NCBI GenBank assembly: GCA_030386875.1
Contig: CM059558.1
Span: forward strand, 3,853,501 to 3,917,500
Source of the DNA: Morinoia aosen
Taxonomy: Eukaryota > Arthropoda > Malacostraca > Amphipoda > Talitridae
Direction of reading: 5' to 3'
Length of the DNA stretch: 64,000 bases
Both the position numbers and the translations under genes were made by a program. Below are positions 37,851 to 48,754 of this stretch, in pieces. The notes beneath the pieces are model-generated. The model was given only the letters and a program-made list of their open reading frames with translations. It had not been told where the DNA came from and did not search any database. The stretch's first letter is position 1; every line of letters starts with the position of its first letter.

Positions 37851-39875
37851 TAAGTTTCATACGTAAACAACTTACACCGAGTATCTACAAGGAAAACTGG
37901 TTTGCTGTGGAGGTTGGTCAGGGAGAACTAATTTACTCAAGAGAACCGTGACAAAATTCACTCAGAACCGCAAGGAGAAATTTGCACTTGAGAATTTATC
38001 GAGGGTATTGGCTCAATACTTGAGATACATGTTTGTTGTAATGCTGTTAGTTTCATATTTACATTCCTCGAGTCATAACTACTACCGTACTCTGGGTTAT
38101 GGCCCCTCTGCATACCATATGTACAACACGTGACTAGCCTTTGTATTCCCATTTCGTAACGTGACACATTGCTTCCAAGGCTTGCTTTGCACTGCAAAAC
38201 CTTAGTTGACATCGATCTTGACTGCCTCGCAGAAATATGCTTTGATTGCAAAAGACATTCTTTCCACCTATTCATGATGTTTTTGTGACCGATGCAATCT
38301 TACTGCACTTCTAAAACGTATTACTGGTTTCAAGGGTAACTATGACAGAATAATTTATTGTGTTCTCATTCTAAAAGATATAAGTTAGTTCCAGCTTCTC
38401 TTACCTAAACAAAAACATTAAAAGCAAGGAAGGATAGAGGCACGATTAGGTTTGGTGCAAGGGGACGCAAAATCTATGCACAAGGTGAATGTTCCCGCAG
38501 AGAAACAGCAAGTTGAGAAGGAAGTTCAGCGCAGCCAAGAAAGATGAGTGCCACGGGGGCCATGCCCCCTTCGATATGGTAAGCTGGGGGCCAGTTGCAG
38601 TCGCCAGGTTAAGAACAGAAATTTATAACTGACATTTATATTCACACCAACGAATACTAATTTTTTTCTCTTATTAGCTTTTATACCTCTTGTGTAAATT
38701 TGAATTCTTTGAGAGCGACCTAATCTTACTGCATTTGCGTACTACATTACTTTTTCTAAGGGTAACTATAACAGCAAAATTTTCCGTGTTTCATTTCTAA
38801 TGGATTAAAAGTTAGTTTCAGCCTCCCTTCCCTAACCAATAAAGAAGTTCGAGGAGAAGAAAAATGAGTCACTATTAAATTTGAAGTTAGGGGAACGCGG
38901 GTTCTATGCACAAGGTGCGTTCCTGCACAGGATCCCATACGCACAGAAGCAGTAAGTGAAAAATGAAGCTGATGAAACAAGATCAAATTATTGAAAAAAG
39001 TAGTAAGCTTCAAAACCAGGACAGCAGTTAAATGAAAAAAAGACTCATAACAAATAAATCAAAATTATTAAAACAAAAGAAAAACTCTTAATTCTCATCT
39101 CGGGACCACACATTTCAACCCCTCGCATGGCTAATCACGGGCAATTGTAATTTCACTAGGACGAGTAACAACTGACCGTCAACGACGGGTAATGACTGAC
39201 CGTCAACGACGGTAAGACCAAGCAATGAAATTGTTTAAAAAGTTTCAGCATTTTTGGAAAGTTTGAGTGAATATTATTACAATATTTTGTCACCATTTCA
39301 TTTTGAAAATTTATCTTGCTAGTGTAATGAGTTTTTTTTCGCTTCACTGTCTTGTTTCCAGCACCTCTCAATTTCTTCTTCATGTTATATCTTCTTTAAT
39401 AAAATTATTTCATAACTCAATGTTTCTGTGCGCACGGGATACTGACCGGGAATACACCTTATGCATAGATTTCACGTCCTCTAATTCTAATCTTACTGGT
39501 GCCTTCATCTTTCTTGTTGAACACCGTGTTGAACATTTTTGGTGCTGGAAGAGAAGCTCAAACCAACTAAGTGATTGAACAAAAAATTGAGCCGTTTTAG
39601 TTACTCTTGAAATTAAATGATTTTACAAGTATGCAGTAAAAATGGAGCGGGCTTCGGGGTTTTTATTAAGTTAGGTGAATTAGGTACCTCTATCGTGGGT
39701 AATATAAAAATGTTTTGGAAGGCGTCCAAAATATTGGCGCCCTGTGAGGAATACTGTGTTGGGAATGAAATTATGACGCTTTTACGCCTATGCTTTTCGT
39801 AGACCTGATAAAATGGTGCGCCAAAACCTAGGTGTGTGTTCAGGGCGCATAACCCCAGAGTACGTTTGTATTTAT

Positions 39876-40459
39876 CGTGGAGGGAGTATATATATGGAGG
39901 GAGCATAGCCGTCTGTGAAGAGAATCAGTTTTTGAGATTTCTCCTATGTTTGTGGTAACCAATAGCCGTCTCGCAAGTGTGACGTCAGCACGGAAACCAA
40001 TTACCTACTGACTACGCTGGAGTGTGCACACGCTCGCTGTATGCTCATCCAGCTGTTCAGTTAATCATTCAATCGTTAATGATTAATTTGGGATTCTAAG
40101 ACTCCGAAAGACAATAAATTGTGTTTCCGAACTTGAGGACACTTAATAATATTAAAATTACTAGCAGAGATACATTAAGAGTTGAAAAGTATAAAGATTA
40201 AAGGCCCTTGATTATAACAAATTAGAGCGACTTGCACGCACACCTCACCCTTTGACTTGTGGTGAGGTACTAATCTTGCTTTGGAAAATGAGGAGGGGTT
40301 GTAAGGAAGGTGGGTAGAGCCAACTTCAGCCAAGCGTCTGTGGTTGGCTCAGAATTGTGACGTGTCGGGCATTGAGAGTACCCGAGTGTTTCAACTTTTG
40401 CAGCCAAATTGAGCCCGATCGGAGTGCGCTATGCTCCCTCCATATATCCTAGCTCCATG
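39876..40459. mobile_element. P-like MITE, 584 bp, 8-bp target duplication
   Basis: GTATTTAT flanks the element at 39868-39875 and 40460-40467. Ends start CGTGGAG / CATGGAG, and the inverted repeats share ATATATGGAGGGAGCATAGC further in. The matching place in the left arm (TTTGTAATTAGGAAGTGG in complement) has one uninterrupted copy of the site. An 8-bp duplication and a CATG-type end fit the P superfamily; hAT is the alternative. No ORF. Confidence 0.8.
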
Positions 40460-40599
40460 GTATTTATGAAGTGGACGAGTTGAAATCAACGCGATGAGAA
40501 GTAAAACTCGGTACTAATAGAAATTCCGCAACTGTTTTGCTTGCGTACAGGACAGCAGTCAGGAATAGAATTATTATTTTGTGCTTTTGTTTCATTGTG

Positions 40600-40700
40600 A
40601 ACTCTAAGATTTGTCGTAAGATTTGACATCAATCGTAAGAGTTGACATCAGTCGTAAGAGTTGACATCAGTCGTAAGAGTTGACATCAGTCGTAAGATTT
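40600..40700. repeat. 19-bp tandem repeat, right arm
   Basis: TCGTAAGAGTTGACATCAG is repeated about five times with few changes, just inside the conserved GTTGACGGTCAGT motif. More homogeneous than its left-arm counterpart. Confidence 0.85.
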
Positions 40701-41102
40701 CGAAAACGTTGAAACTTTTTGCAACGTCAACGCCTGTTCGTACCGTCGTTGACGGTCAGTCACTACCCGTCTAAGTAACGTATGGTTCAATACATATATC
40801 GTAGCAAAAATTGGGCTGTTATAGGTACTCATGAAAGAAGTGATTACTTGAAAAGTGCAGTAAGAATGCGTCGCTCATAATGACACCGATCTTAGTCGAT
40901 GAAAGATCACCGGCAAAATTTTCTAATTTAATTTTGTGGGGCGCCCTACTACGGGGCCTATTATGCCACAATATGGAACGTAACTCATTACACTATTGCC
41001 TCACGATACCAATTTTGAGTGAATTTTAGTTAAATGTTGCGTCTAGGAACCTAGGGTGTGTGTGTGTGTGTAGGGCGCATGATCCCAGAGTACGTTTGTG
41101 TT

Positions 41103-41663
41103 TAGGACCCAAGGAACATAAACATGGATGTTTAGGACCCAAGAAATATAAACATGGATGTTTAGGCACAAGGAATATAAACATGGATGTTTAGGCACAA
41201 GGAATATAAACATGGACGTTTAGGACCCAAGGAATATAAACATGGATGTTTAGGACTCAAGGAATATAAACATGGATGTTCAGGACACAATGAATATAAA
41301 CATGGATGTTTAGGACCCAAGGAATATAAACATGGATGTTTAGGCACAAGGAATATAAACATGGACGTTTAGGACCTAAGGAATATAAACATGGATGTTT
41401 AGGACTCAAGGAATATAAACATGGATGTTTAGGACTCAAGGAATATAAACATGGATGTTCAGGACACAATGAATATAAAGATGGATGTTTAGGACCCAAG
41501 GAATATAAACATGGATGTTAAGGACCCAAGGAATATAAACATGGATGTTTAGGACCCAAGGAACCTATACATGGATGTTTAGGACCCAAGGAATATAAAC
41601 ATGGATGTTTAGGACCCAAGAAATATAAACATGGATGTTTAGGACCCAAGGAATATAACTATG
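41103..41663. repeat. 30-bp minisatellite in the right arm, ~19 units
   Basis: The unit contains AGGACCCAAGGAATATAAAC and ATGGATGTTT (29-30 bp). Variants GCACA, GACTC and GACACAAT recur in order, giving a higher-order block seen at 41191-41340 and again at 41341-41520. Repeated peptide ORFs (KEYKHGCLG / HPCLYSLGP) are artefacts of a period divisible by three. Confidence 0.92.
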
Positions 41664-42477
41664 GAACGAGACACAAGTAAAGAGAAATTGGCGTCTACCA
41701 CAACACAGCGATATTGAATGTGCACGACCGAGTGCTCTCTCGATTGAAATTCTGGTTTGTTTTTCAACTTTAACTTTCAAATTGTTAAATAAGAGCGAGA
41801 ATTCACTCAACATTTTGAGTTGAGTTGATCGCAAATCCCTGCTAACCTTAACTTTTCATTCCCAGTGTAAGAAATAGACAACTTTTGTTATTGTTGTCGA
41901 TTGATATGTTTTATTTCATGTTTAATTAACGCAATACCACTTCTACTTACGAAAGAATTATTTAATTGTAAAGAATTGCGCGATGGGAACTGGAGTTCTG
42001 AAGAGCCTGCAAATTCCCTCAATGCTCAACGAGAACTGGAGGTCCCGTCGGGAACGAAAGGGTTTACGCCTGAAGACATTTCCGCTCGCTGAAATTTTCA
42101 GTGAAAGAAAAGCTCGCCAGAGCTAAAAGCTTGTGGCGGGCAGCTTTTGAGGGACCGTCTTCTGATCAGCACAATAAAATATTTAACGCATTTCCCGCGA
42201 TGGGTTAAACTAAAGTTCAATGTTCAATTCAAATGTAAAGCCAGCTTTGTCGAGCGATTTTGAAAATAGCAAACATCAACTGAATAGATCACGCCCCTAT
42301 AGTCACTGAGGTGATTTTCTCAACACTGCTAAAAATACCTGTGATCGTCGCTTAAATTTTCATGCGGTCTTAACCGAAACAAAACGAAGGAAGAATGCAT
42401 GTAGTGCTGGTGCTTGTAAATATTGTACGCTGAAACTGACTCTGAATACATTTGAATAATTGAACTTCAGGTTATCC

Positions 42478-43020
42478 TCCTGGGTTAATATTGAATTTAG
42501 CGCGTCAACGATTTTGAAATTTCGTTTACATGCGTATGCAATTGGAGACATTTTCAGAGATTTTACACGAATGATATTTTTCTCCCAAATGCTTACTTTT
42601 CGAGGTATTTAACTTAGAATGTATAGGAAAATCGTATGGAAACCTGAACAAACGGACACGTAAATAAGCTAAAGCACGGTACTAACATAACAATAGGTGA
42701 GGTTAGGTGAGGTAAAGTTATGTTAGTGAAATAAACTAACCTAAGTAAACCTAAAATAACTTACCTTTGTCATACCGAAACAACCGGTTTTTCCCCCCAA
42801 TAAACTGCGCGTATTACGTATCCACCATCCGCCGGAAGAGCCATATCGAAACAGTCGTTGATGCTATTCTTACCTGAACGTTATTTATGCTATGTCTCGA
42901 AAACTGCAAGCATTTGCGAGCACAATATCATTCATGCAAAACGTTTTAAAGTGTCTCCAATTACGTTAATATACAAAAAAATCAAAATCGTTGACGCACT
43001 AAATTCAATATTGACCTCCG
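42478..43020. mobile_element. Foldback insertion in the right arm
   Basis: Ends share an inverted sequence of about 80 bp: TCAATATTGAATTTAG, GCGTCAACGATTTTG and AATTGGAGACA at 42950-43020, matched in complement at 42478-42560. The left arm is continuous here (GCAGGCGGATAAACTG). GGAGG occurs at both junctions and may be the target duplication. The interior has GGTTAGG-like runs and no ORF. Confidence 0.65.
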
Positions 43021-43274
43021 CCTGCAGCGAAAGTGTTGACACTTTCACTGCGACGTGGGCCGCCGGTGTACACGGAGGGAATTTTCTGAGTGGTGCTGAC
43101 CGACCAGTCGTCTGACTTAATTTTAATGAATTTGCATTTCTTGAGTTCAGCTACAACATGCATTATTTTCTTAATTATAGTGCAGTTTTGGTGGTACTAG
43201 CTAAGTATACGTAAAATTGGATTTGAAACACATTTTATTATATGTAATTTTCGGATTTTCTTCTTCATTTCCAG

Positions 43275-43676
43275 AAAATAATATCACGTTTGTTAGTACA
43301 TTAATGAAAAGATCTTGAGCATTTATTGAATAGTGAAGTGTTGCTATCAGCGTATTTGCAGCATTACGATTTGATTCGCATTTCTGGACGAAGGAAGTGC
43401 CCCGCTTACAACGTTCTCAAGCTTTTATTTAACTTCTTCCGAGAGTCCACCGTCCTTGCTAAGGTATGTTTATCGGTTGTCTAGGTTAGGTTAGGTAATT
43501 TTTTTAAAAAATATGATCCGTTGTTTATGGAACTTGGACACTTTATATAATATGAATCTAATATAAAACACATTACATTTTGGTATTTTTTAATTTATTC
43601 AGATATTTTCTAAAAAAATTGTGGGGTTGTTCAACTCCAGAAATCCCAACGAATTTTCAGTCAAAGCTGAACGAAG
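43275..43676 (+). pseudogene. Two spliceable open segments (possible gene relic)
   Basis: Segment 43275-43463 follows CTTCTTCATTTCCAG and ends GCTAAG|GTATGT. Segment 43603-43676 follows TTTAATTTATTCAG and ends CGAAG|GTAAGT. Joined, they give one frame open for 75 codons (from 43311: DLEHLLNSEVLLSAYLQHYD, later RESTVLAK then IFSKKIVGLF). There is no ATG in frame, and TAA-TGA lies just upstream inside the first segment, so if this is a gene it is broken. No family recognised. Confidence 0.3.
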
Positions 43677-44192
43677 GTAAGTTCCAACTTCCAAAATGGC
43701 TCACTACAACTGACTTGAATTTGATTTGAATACAGAACGTCAGTTTACCCCTCGTCAATGTGAAAGTTGAAGCCGAGTCTTCTTCAACCTGTGTTGTTTG
43801 TGTGAGTGATGCCTTCCTCCTTCCTGATTTTGGACGCCTTCGTTGAGGTAGGAGAGTGGTTTCTTGTAGCTTTTCTTTTTGTTCAACACGTTGACTACGT
43901 ACCATGTGCACCACTGAGTGAACTGTTCATTTGCACACCAGCACAGCATTTCTGCACACTCATAAGGAGACGGTTCAAAGGGCGACACACAAGGGGGACA
44001 TGGTTGCACACGATTCCATGTTCGAGAGACTGGTATTGCTGAGGAGCAATAAAATTTGTTTAAATACCAAAACTGCTCCCATTGCGATTAGTAGATCAAC
44101 GATGTAAACATAATATTATAATTAGGGTTTATTTAGATTTAGAACTGTACTTCTTTTTAAAGTATTGTGAATGGTAATTATCTAGTGCTTGG

Positions 44193-44373
44193 ACGCTGAG
44201 CATTCAACTCTTAGTCTCTTTATATCATGTAAAGAACCTGATGTTGTGGCCCTCTGATCGGCCAGAACATTTACTGAATTTAATGCGATTACTTCATTCA
44301 GTAAATGTTTTGGCAGATCAGATCGCTCCAACATCAGATCTTTACACGATATAAAGAGTTGAATGCCCAGCGT
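44193..44373. repeat. Hairpin with ~80-bp arms and 16-nt loop
   Basis: Arms 44193-44279 and 44296-44373 are near-perfect inverted copies. They share GAACATTTACTGAAT-type sequence at the loop side, TTTATATC-TGTAAAGA in the middle and ACGCTG-GCATTCAACTC at the base. The left arm has one extra octamer (AGTCTCTT). Transcribed, it would fold into a long hairpin. It may be a tiny MITE or a hairpin-RNA source. Confidence 0.75.
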
Positions 44374-44689
44374 TCCACCACCCAAGTGTCCAGGCAGTTG
44401 AATATTATCAATTTATCATTCATATTTATTTTATATAATGTATTATTGACAGGCTTACAATTTCATGTTATACTCAGCAGTTAGCTTTTCCATCCTATAG
44501 TTTTATGTTAACTGGGTTAATTATTTATACTATTGCTGATGATCTATAACGAATGGAATAGATATCATTTGTATATATTCCAGTAAATGAAATCCTCCTG
44601 CGTTTTTATGTTAGTGTTATAAGGGTTTTTGGTGTTTGTTGTACGATGAAGTAGTAAGACAGAGAGAAATAGAGGAAAAGTATCTATTC

Positions 44690-47320
44690 ATTTTGGCCAT
44701 GTATTTCGTATCTAGATACATTTGGAGTATCTATGACTAGCTCTGCTCTGAGGTAATGCACCCTAAACACACCTAGATCCTCTATGCACCATTCTATTAC
44801 TGCTCTTCTTTGTAGTATGCTGCGTATGGCTATATTTTACGACGTAAGGTTATACATTTCGCTTTGTAGGCGTCCATCAGGATCGCCTTTCAAAAAATTT
44901 TTTTCTCTAAGGAGCCTTTGGTACCTTCTAGCTTAATTAGGTTTTCATTAGGAACGACCCATTTTTACTGATTACTTGCAAAAACGTACTATTTCAAGGG
45001 TAACTGAAAATGCACAATTTTTCGTCTAATATTCCTGAAATTGCTTCAGCCTCCACTACCACACCGGGGAGGTTCAAATAGAATAAAGATGGAGGTGCCA
45101 TTAAGATTGGAGTTAGAGAAGAGAGGAATCTATGCATAAGGTTTATTCCCGCACAGGATCCCGTGCGCACAGAAACAGTAAGTTGAGAAGGAAGTAAATG
45201 AAATAAGATAAAGTTGAAGAAAGAAGTCAGAGGTGCTGGAAACCGTGACCGCAGTGAAGCGAAAAAAGGTGGATTAACTAACAAAAAATTGTATTTTAAC
45301 AAAAAATCACCTACCCAACTCTCAGCTCGAGACCTTCATAAAGCTGCTGACCGACCTGCAGTCACAAACTCAATATACATAAGTAAATAAAGGCACGATA
45401 CAGTTTAATGTTTCCTATTCGCAACATTGCTCACTTCAATTGATTATAAATTTGAGCTGAATATTAACACGGCCACACGCGCACCATTCGGTAAATTGCT
45501 CATTCCCGCACCGGTATAAATGAATGGCATTTCATCTGTTTCGCAACCTTCATAAAAATAACTGAAATCATACGTTGACAAATGTATCGTGAGATTGTAT
45601 TATTCATGTATCTTGGGAAAATATATGAATGTATTGGAGCAGTGAAGTCGATTTCCCAATTCTGCTGCCTCAACCTAGCCTAACAACAGTTAACAACCGC
45701 AGTGAAAGTGTTGAACTTACACGCAGAATTGAAGATTTCATCGGCAGCAACACAACACACGAGGTGTGGCAGCAATAGCTAGTTGCCACTAAAGTGTGCA
45801 GAGGCAGCAACACAACACACGAGGTGTGGCAGCAATAGCTAGTTGCCCCTAAAGTCTACAAAGCAGCAACACAACACACGAGGTGTGGGAGTAATAGCTA
45901 TTTGCCACTAAAGTCTGCAGAGGCAGCAACACAACACACGAGGTGTGGCAGCAATAGCTAGTGCCACTAAAGTCTGCAGAGGCAGAAATACAACACACGA
46001 GGTGTGGCAGCCATAGCTATGTGCCACTAAAGTCTGCAGAGGCAGCAACACAACACACGAGGTGTGGCAGCAATAGCTAGTTGCCACTAAAGTCTGCAGA
46101 GGTAGCAAAAAGCGACAGTAAAACTGCGTTACTGTAAAATGCACATGTGAGCACTGTTGTTTGTGGGGAAATTATAACCATTGTATGATAGCTAACGTCT
46201 GTTTCAAGACAAGTTAATAATTAATTTCAGCTTAGGATTATTTGATCGTATGATGAAGGTAATGATTAATCTGTTTTACGCATAAGAAATGCTAGAAATG
46301 ATGATGCAAAATGTTAAGACCCGCACCTCAACCGCGATTTATACACCTGACACGACAACAAACGAGTACTACTCCACAACCCCCTCCCCACCACGGCAAG
46401 CCTAATTAACCACGTCCAGTAGTTTAGATGCTTACTAACGTAACACCCACCCATACAAAGCCCGGACGGGTAGTTAACTTACACCACCCTCAAACTACAT
46501 ACAAAAAACCTCCAACACCAGCACCACATGCGCAAAGCGCACCTTTATCAGTAACCTATCTATGCTTCTGTCTCACCTCTTCTCTCCCCGACACGCTCTG
46601 TGTCAAACTCTCTTTCTGACTTTTCTTTTATCATCGTTCGTTCGAGAACGCGTTAAATATTAGATTTATATTAAGTCTTCACACGTTGACTACGTATGGT
46701 GACATATGTGCACCACTCAGTATATTGCTCATTTGCATACCTGCATGAATGTGAAGCATTTCATTTATTTCACTAGCTTTTGCACAGCTAAATACTCGAC
46801 TAATTAGAAGACGTTAGAATGGCGTTGATGATAGGATGCCCTTGAAGTCGCTGTACTTATTCGGGCCCACAAGTAGCTACACTCAAATTTGTCCACTGTA
46901 CCAGGCTGAGTAGTTCACTTTAATCTATTTCCATAACGATAGTCCCACATAGTACGTCCCGATATTTCACTTCGTCAAATAGTTTGCCATGCTTTTCATC
47001 GCGCAAAGTTTACATATCTCATTTATTATCGTTTATCCCAACCAAGTTTACTAGTAAGATTTATGTATAGGCTTACACTGATGATCTAAATGTAAAGCAT
47101 GTTCGTTGTGCAGTTTGGCAGGAATAACAAATGTACTTTGAGAAATTCACTCATAATTCCAAGTGGAAAAATGTAATAGAGATTTTAACGAGGAAATTGG
47201 CTCTACGCCTGAGAAATGTGTTTCTTGCACGCCTCGTACTCCTAGCTTCAGATGTAAAATCGTTCAGTCATCAGTACTAATTTAATCTTCGTATTTGACT
47301 AGTCATTAGATAGTAGATGG
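44690..47320. repeat. Further diverged copies of the inverted-repeat modules
   Basis: 44690-45290 matches the left-arm stretch 35230-35760 in direct orientation (shared CGACCCATTTTTACTG, TTTCAAGGGTAACT, GCACAGGATCCCGTGCGCAC). 45340-45420 matches 28090-28150. 46630-47230 resembles parts of the spacer. These look like remnants of another copy of the same element. No coding. Confidence 0.6.
45740..46110. repeat. 60-bp minisatellite, ~6 units
   Basis: The unit contains GGCAGCAACACAACACACG and AGGTGTGGCAGCAATAGCTA, then GTTGCCACTAAAGTCTGCAG. Period 59-60 bp with a few one-base losses. The minus-strand ORF (repeated LLPLQTLVA) is an artefact. Confidence 0.9.
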
Positions 47321-48754
47321 CAATCTGCGCCTCAGTACATAAGGCATTTGAAAATCCAATGTACAAGGTCATATGTATCAGGCTTGAAATTAGAAATAAA
47401 GCATCCGTTGATGCCGTTGTTTGTTTGTTTTGTTTGTTTTACATGCTCATGAACTTTGTGGCACTCAGTACTCTGCTGGCGAAGATCTTCGTTCCGTGAT
47501 GTTCATTGGTAAAGCTCCGTCAACGCTATTTATAGCTTTATATTTTGAAAGATGTTCTCTCGATGTGTAATTTTAAGGAAACAGCAATTCGAATTTCGGC
47601 AAAACTTGTAGGAACTAAGACTGAAATAAATTTTTAGGTGGAAAATACATGCATGGAAATTTTAGCGATAAAATAATGATGCGTCTTTTGGTTTGCAGAA
47701 TAAATTCCCCGGAGCTCAAAACAATGATCCCCGCTCAAATTCTTTTCAAGAAATCAGAATCTTTTAAATCAATGAGGCTTCAAAATTTTCCGAATGGGTA
47801 CATTGTTCAGTATGAGCACTTGCACTAATATTGCTCATTTCGCATTGTTATCGTCATTGGCCGCACTAAATATTATCCAACGCTAAGTCAGTTGAATTTA
47901 GTTATGTTCACAACAGACCGTTGATTGCAATTAATAATAATAGCAATAATGTTACATTTGACTTCCCGACTGCCACCGTATTACAGTCCAGTAATTTAGC
48001 TCATTCCAGTCTGCTGTGTTCGTCTCACGAGTTCATTAAACATGCTTCCATATTTTCTTGCTTTGAACTCCTTACATGGAATGCTGTACTTTTTATCCAC
48101 AAATTAACATCATGTCGCATAAATACAGCACAGCAAAAATAGTCAAATCTTCGTCCAGTTTTCATGAGCGATTTTTCAACGGCAAATTGGTCAATAACAT
48201 CAACGTACAAAACACAAAGTCTCCGAGGCTCAGAAGCAACATTGACTGCGACACTAAAATACACAATGACGCAAATAGGACTCTAATTGGATGACAAATT
48301 GAGAGATACCAACGGGGCAATTTTTTTCTTAGTTTAGCCTAGACCGACAAAACAACTCTTGTGTATGATGCTGTATAAAATTTCCTACGTCAGGGAAATC
48401 AAACATTTTAGTTTGAAAACTAAACTTTGAAATTTCAAAGTGCATGTGTAATTCTAAGAAAGAATAGAAAAGGATGGATAAATAGTAAACACTTCGGATA
48501 GATATCTATATAAATATATTTGGCATATTTATCACAGCGAGCAACTGCTTGAGTCAACAAATTATTTGGTTCGTCGTTAAAATAACGCCATCGATCTTGG
48601 CTCCAATGCAATAGAGACAACACAGGAGTTCACAGTTTACTTCGTAATTTAATACAGCTCGACTCAAACGGTTGAGCCTGTCTTAATTAGTCGTTAAAGG
48701 CCACGATCATCATCACGAGAAGATCAAAGGGTATCCATACTTCAGGTTCAGTTA
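46111..48754. other. No supported gene beyond repeats noted
   Basis: After the module remnants (to 47320) and a SINE tail, 47500-48640 is AT-rich with overlapping short ORFs on both strands that show no domains. Confidence 0.45.
47325..47440 (+). mobile_element. SINE tail fragment
   Basis: AAGGTCATATGTATCAGGCT, the following AAATAAAGCATCC and the terminal (TTTG)n match the 3' part of the SINE at 3120-3432. 5'-truncated, without A and B boxes. Confidence 0.75.

Larger units (their letters stand above)
36361..38689. other. Spacer of the long inverted repeat
   Basis: About 2.3 kb between the two arms. It holds no transposase ORF. It contains a C-rich tract (37015-37130), a GC-rich patch (37260-37370), a copy of a repeat found elsewhere (37477-37512), a SINE fragment (37745-37850) and one further forward copy of the arm module (38285-38560). 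Parts of 36600-36900 and 37370-38060 resemble 46870-47230 in reverse or direct orientation. Confidence 0.5.
27793..43068. repeat. Long inverted repeat: two ~2.9-kb (net) arms
   Basis: The left arm (27793-36360) is matched in reverse complement by the right arm (43068-38690). Paired blocks: 27793-27843 with 43020-43068; 27843-28275 with 42172-42478; 32322-32790 with 41690-42172; 33020-33124 with 40815-40960; 34812-35330 with 39800-40815; 35430-36360 with 38690-39650. Identity looks high but clearly diverged. Insertions account for the length difference: about 4.05 kb and 1.69 kb in the left arm, 0.58 kb and about 0.54 kb in the right. The arms carry tandem arrays, as in Foldback/Galileo-type elements. 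No transposase is seen in the spacer (36360-38690). The outermost shared sequence begins GG-GGCC then GTCGCAG. Confidence 0.8.

Noticed and set aside
41162..41521. Repeated-peptide ORFs on both strands (KEYKHGC, HPCLYSL)
   Set aside because: Shadows of the 30-bp minisatellite.
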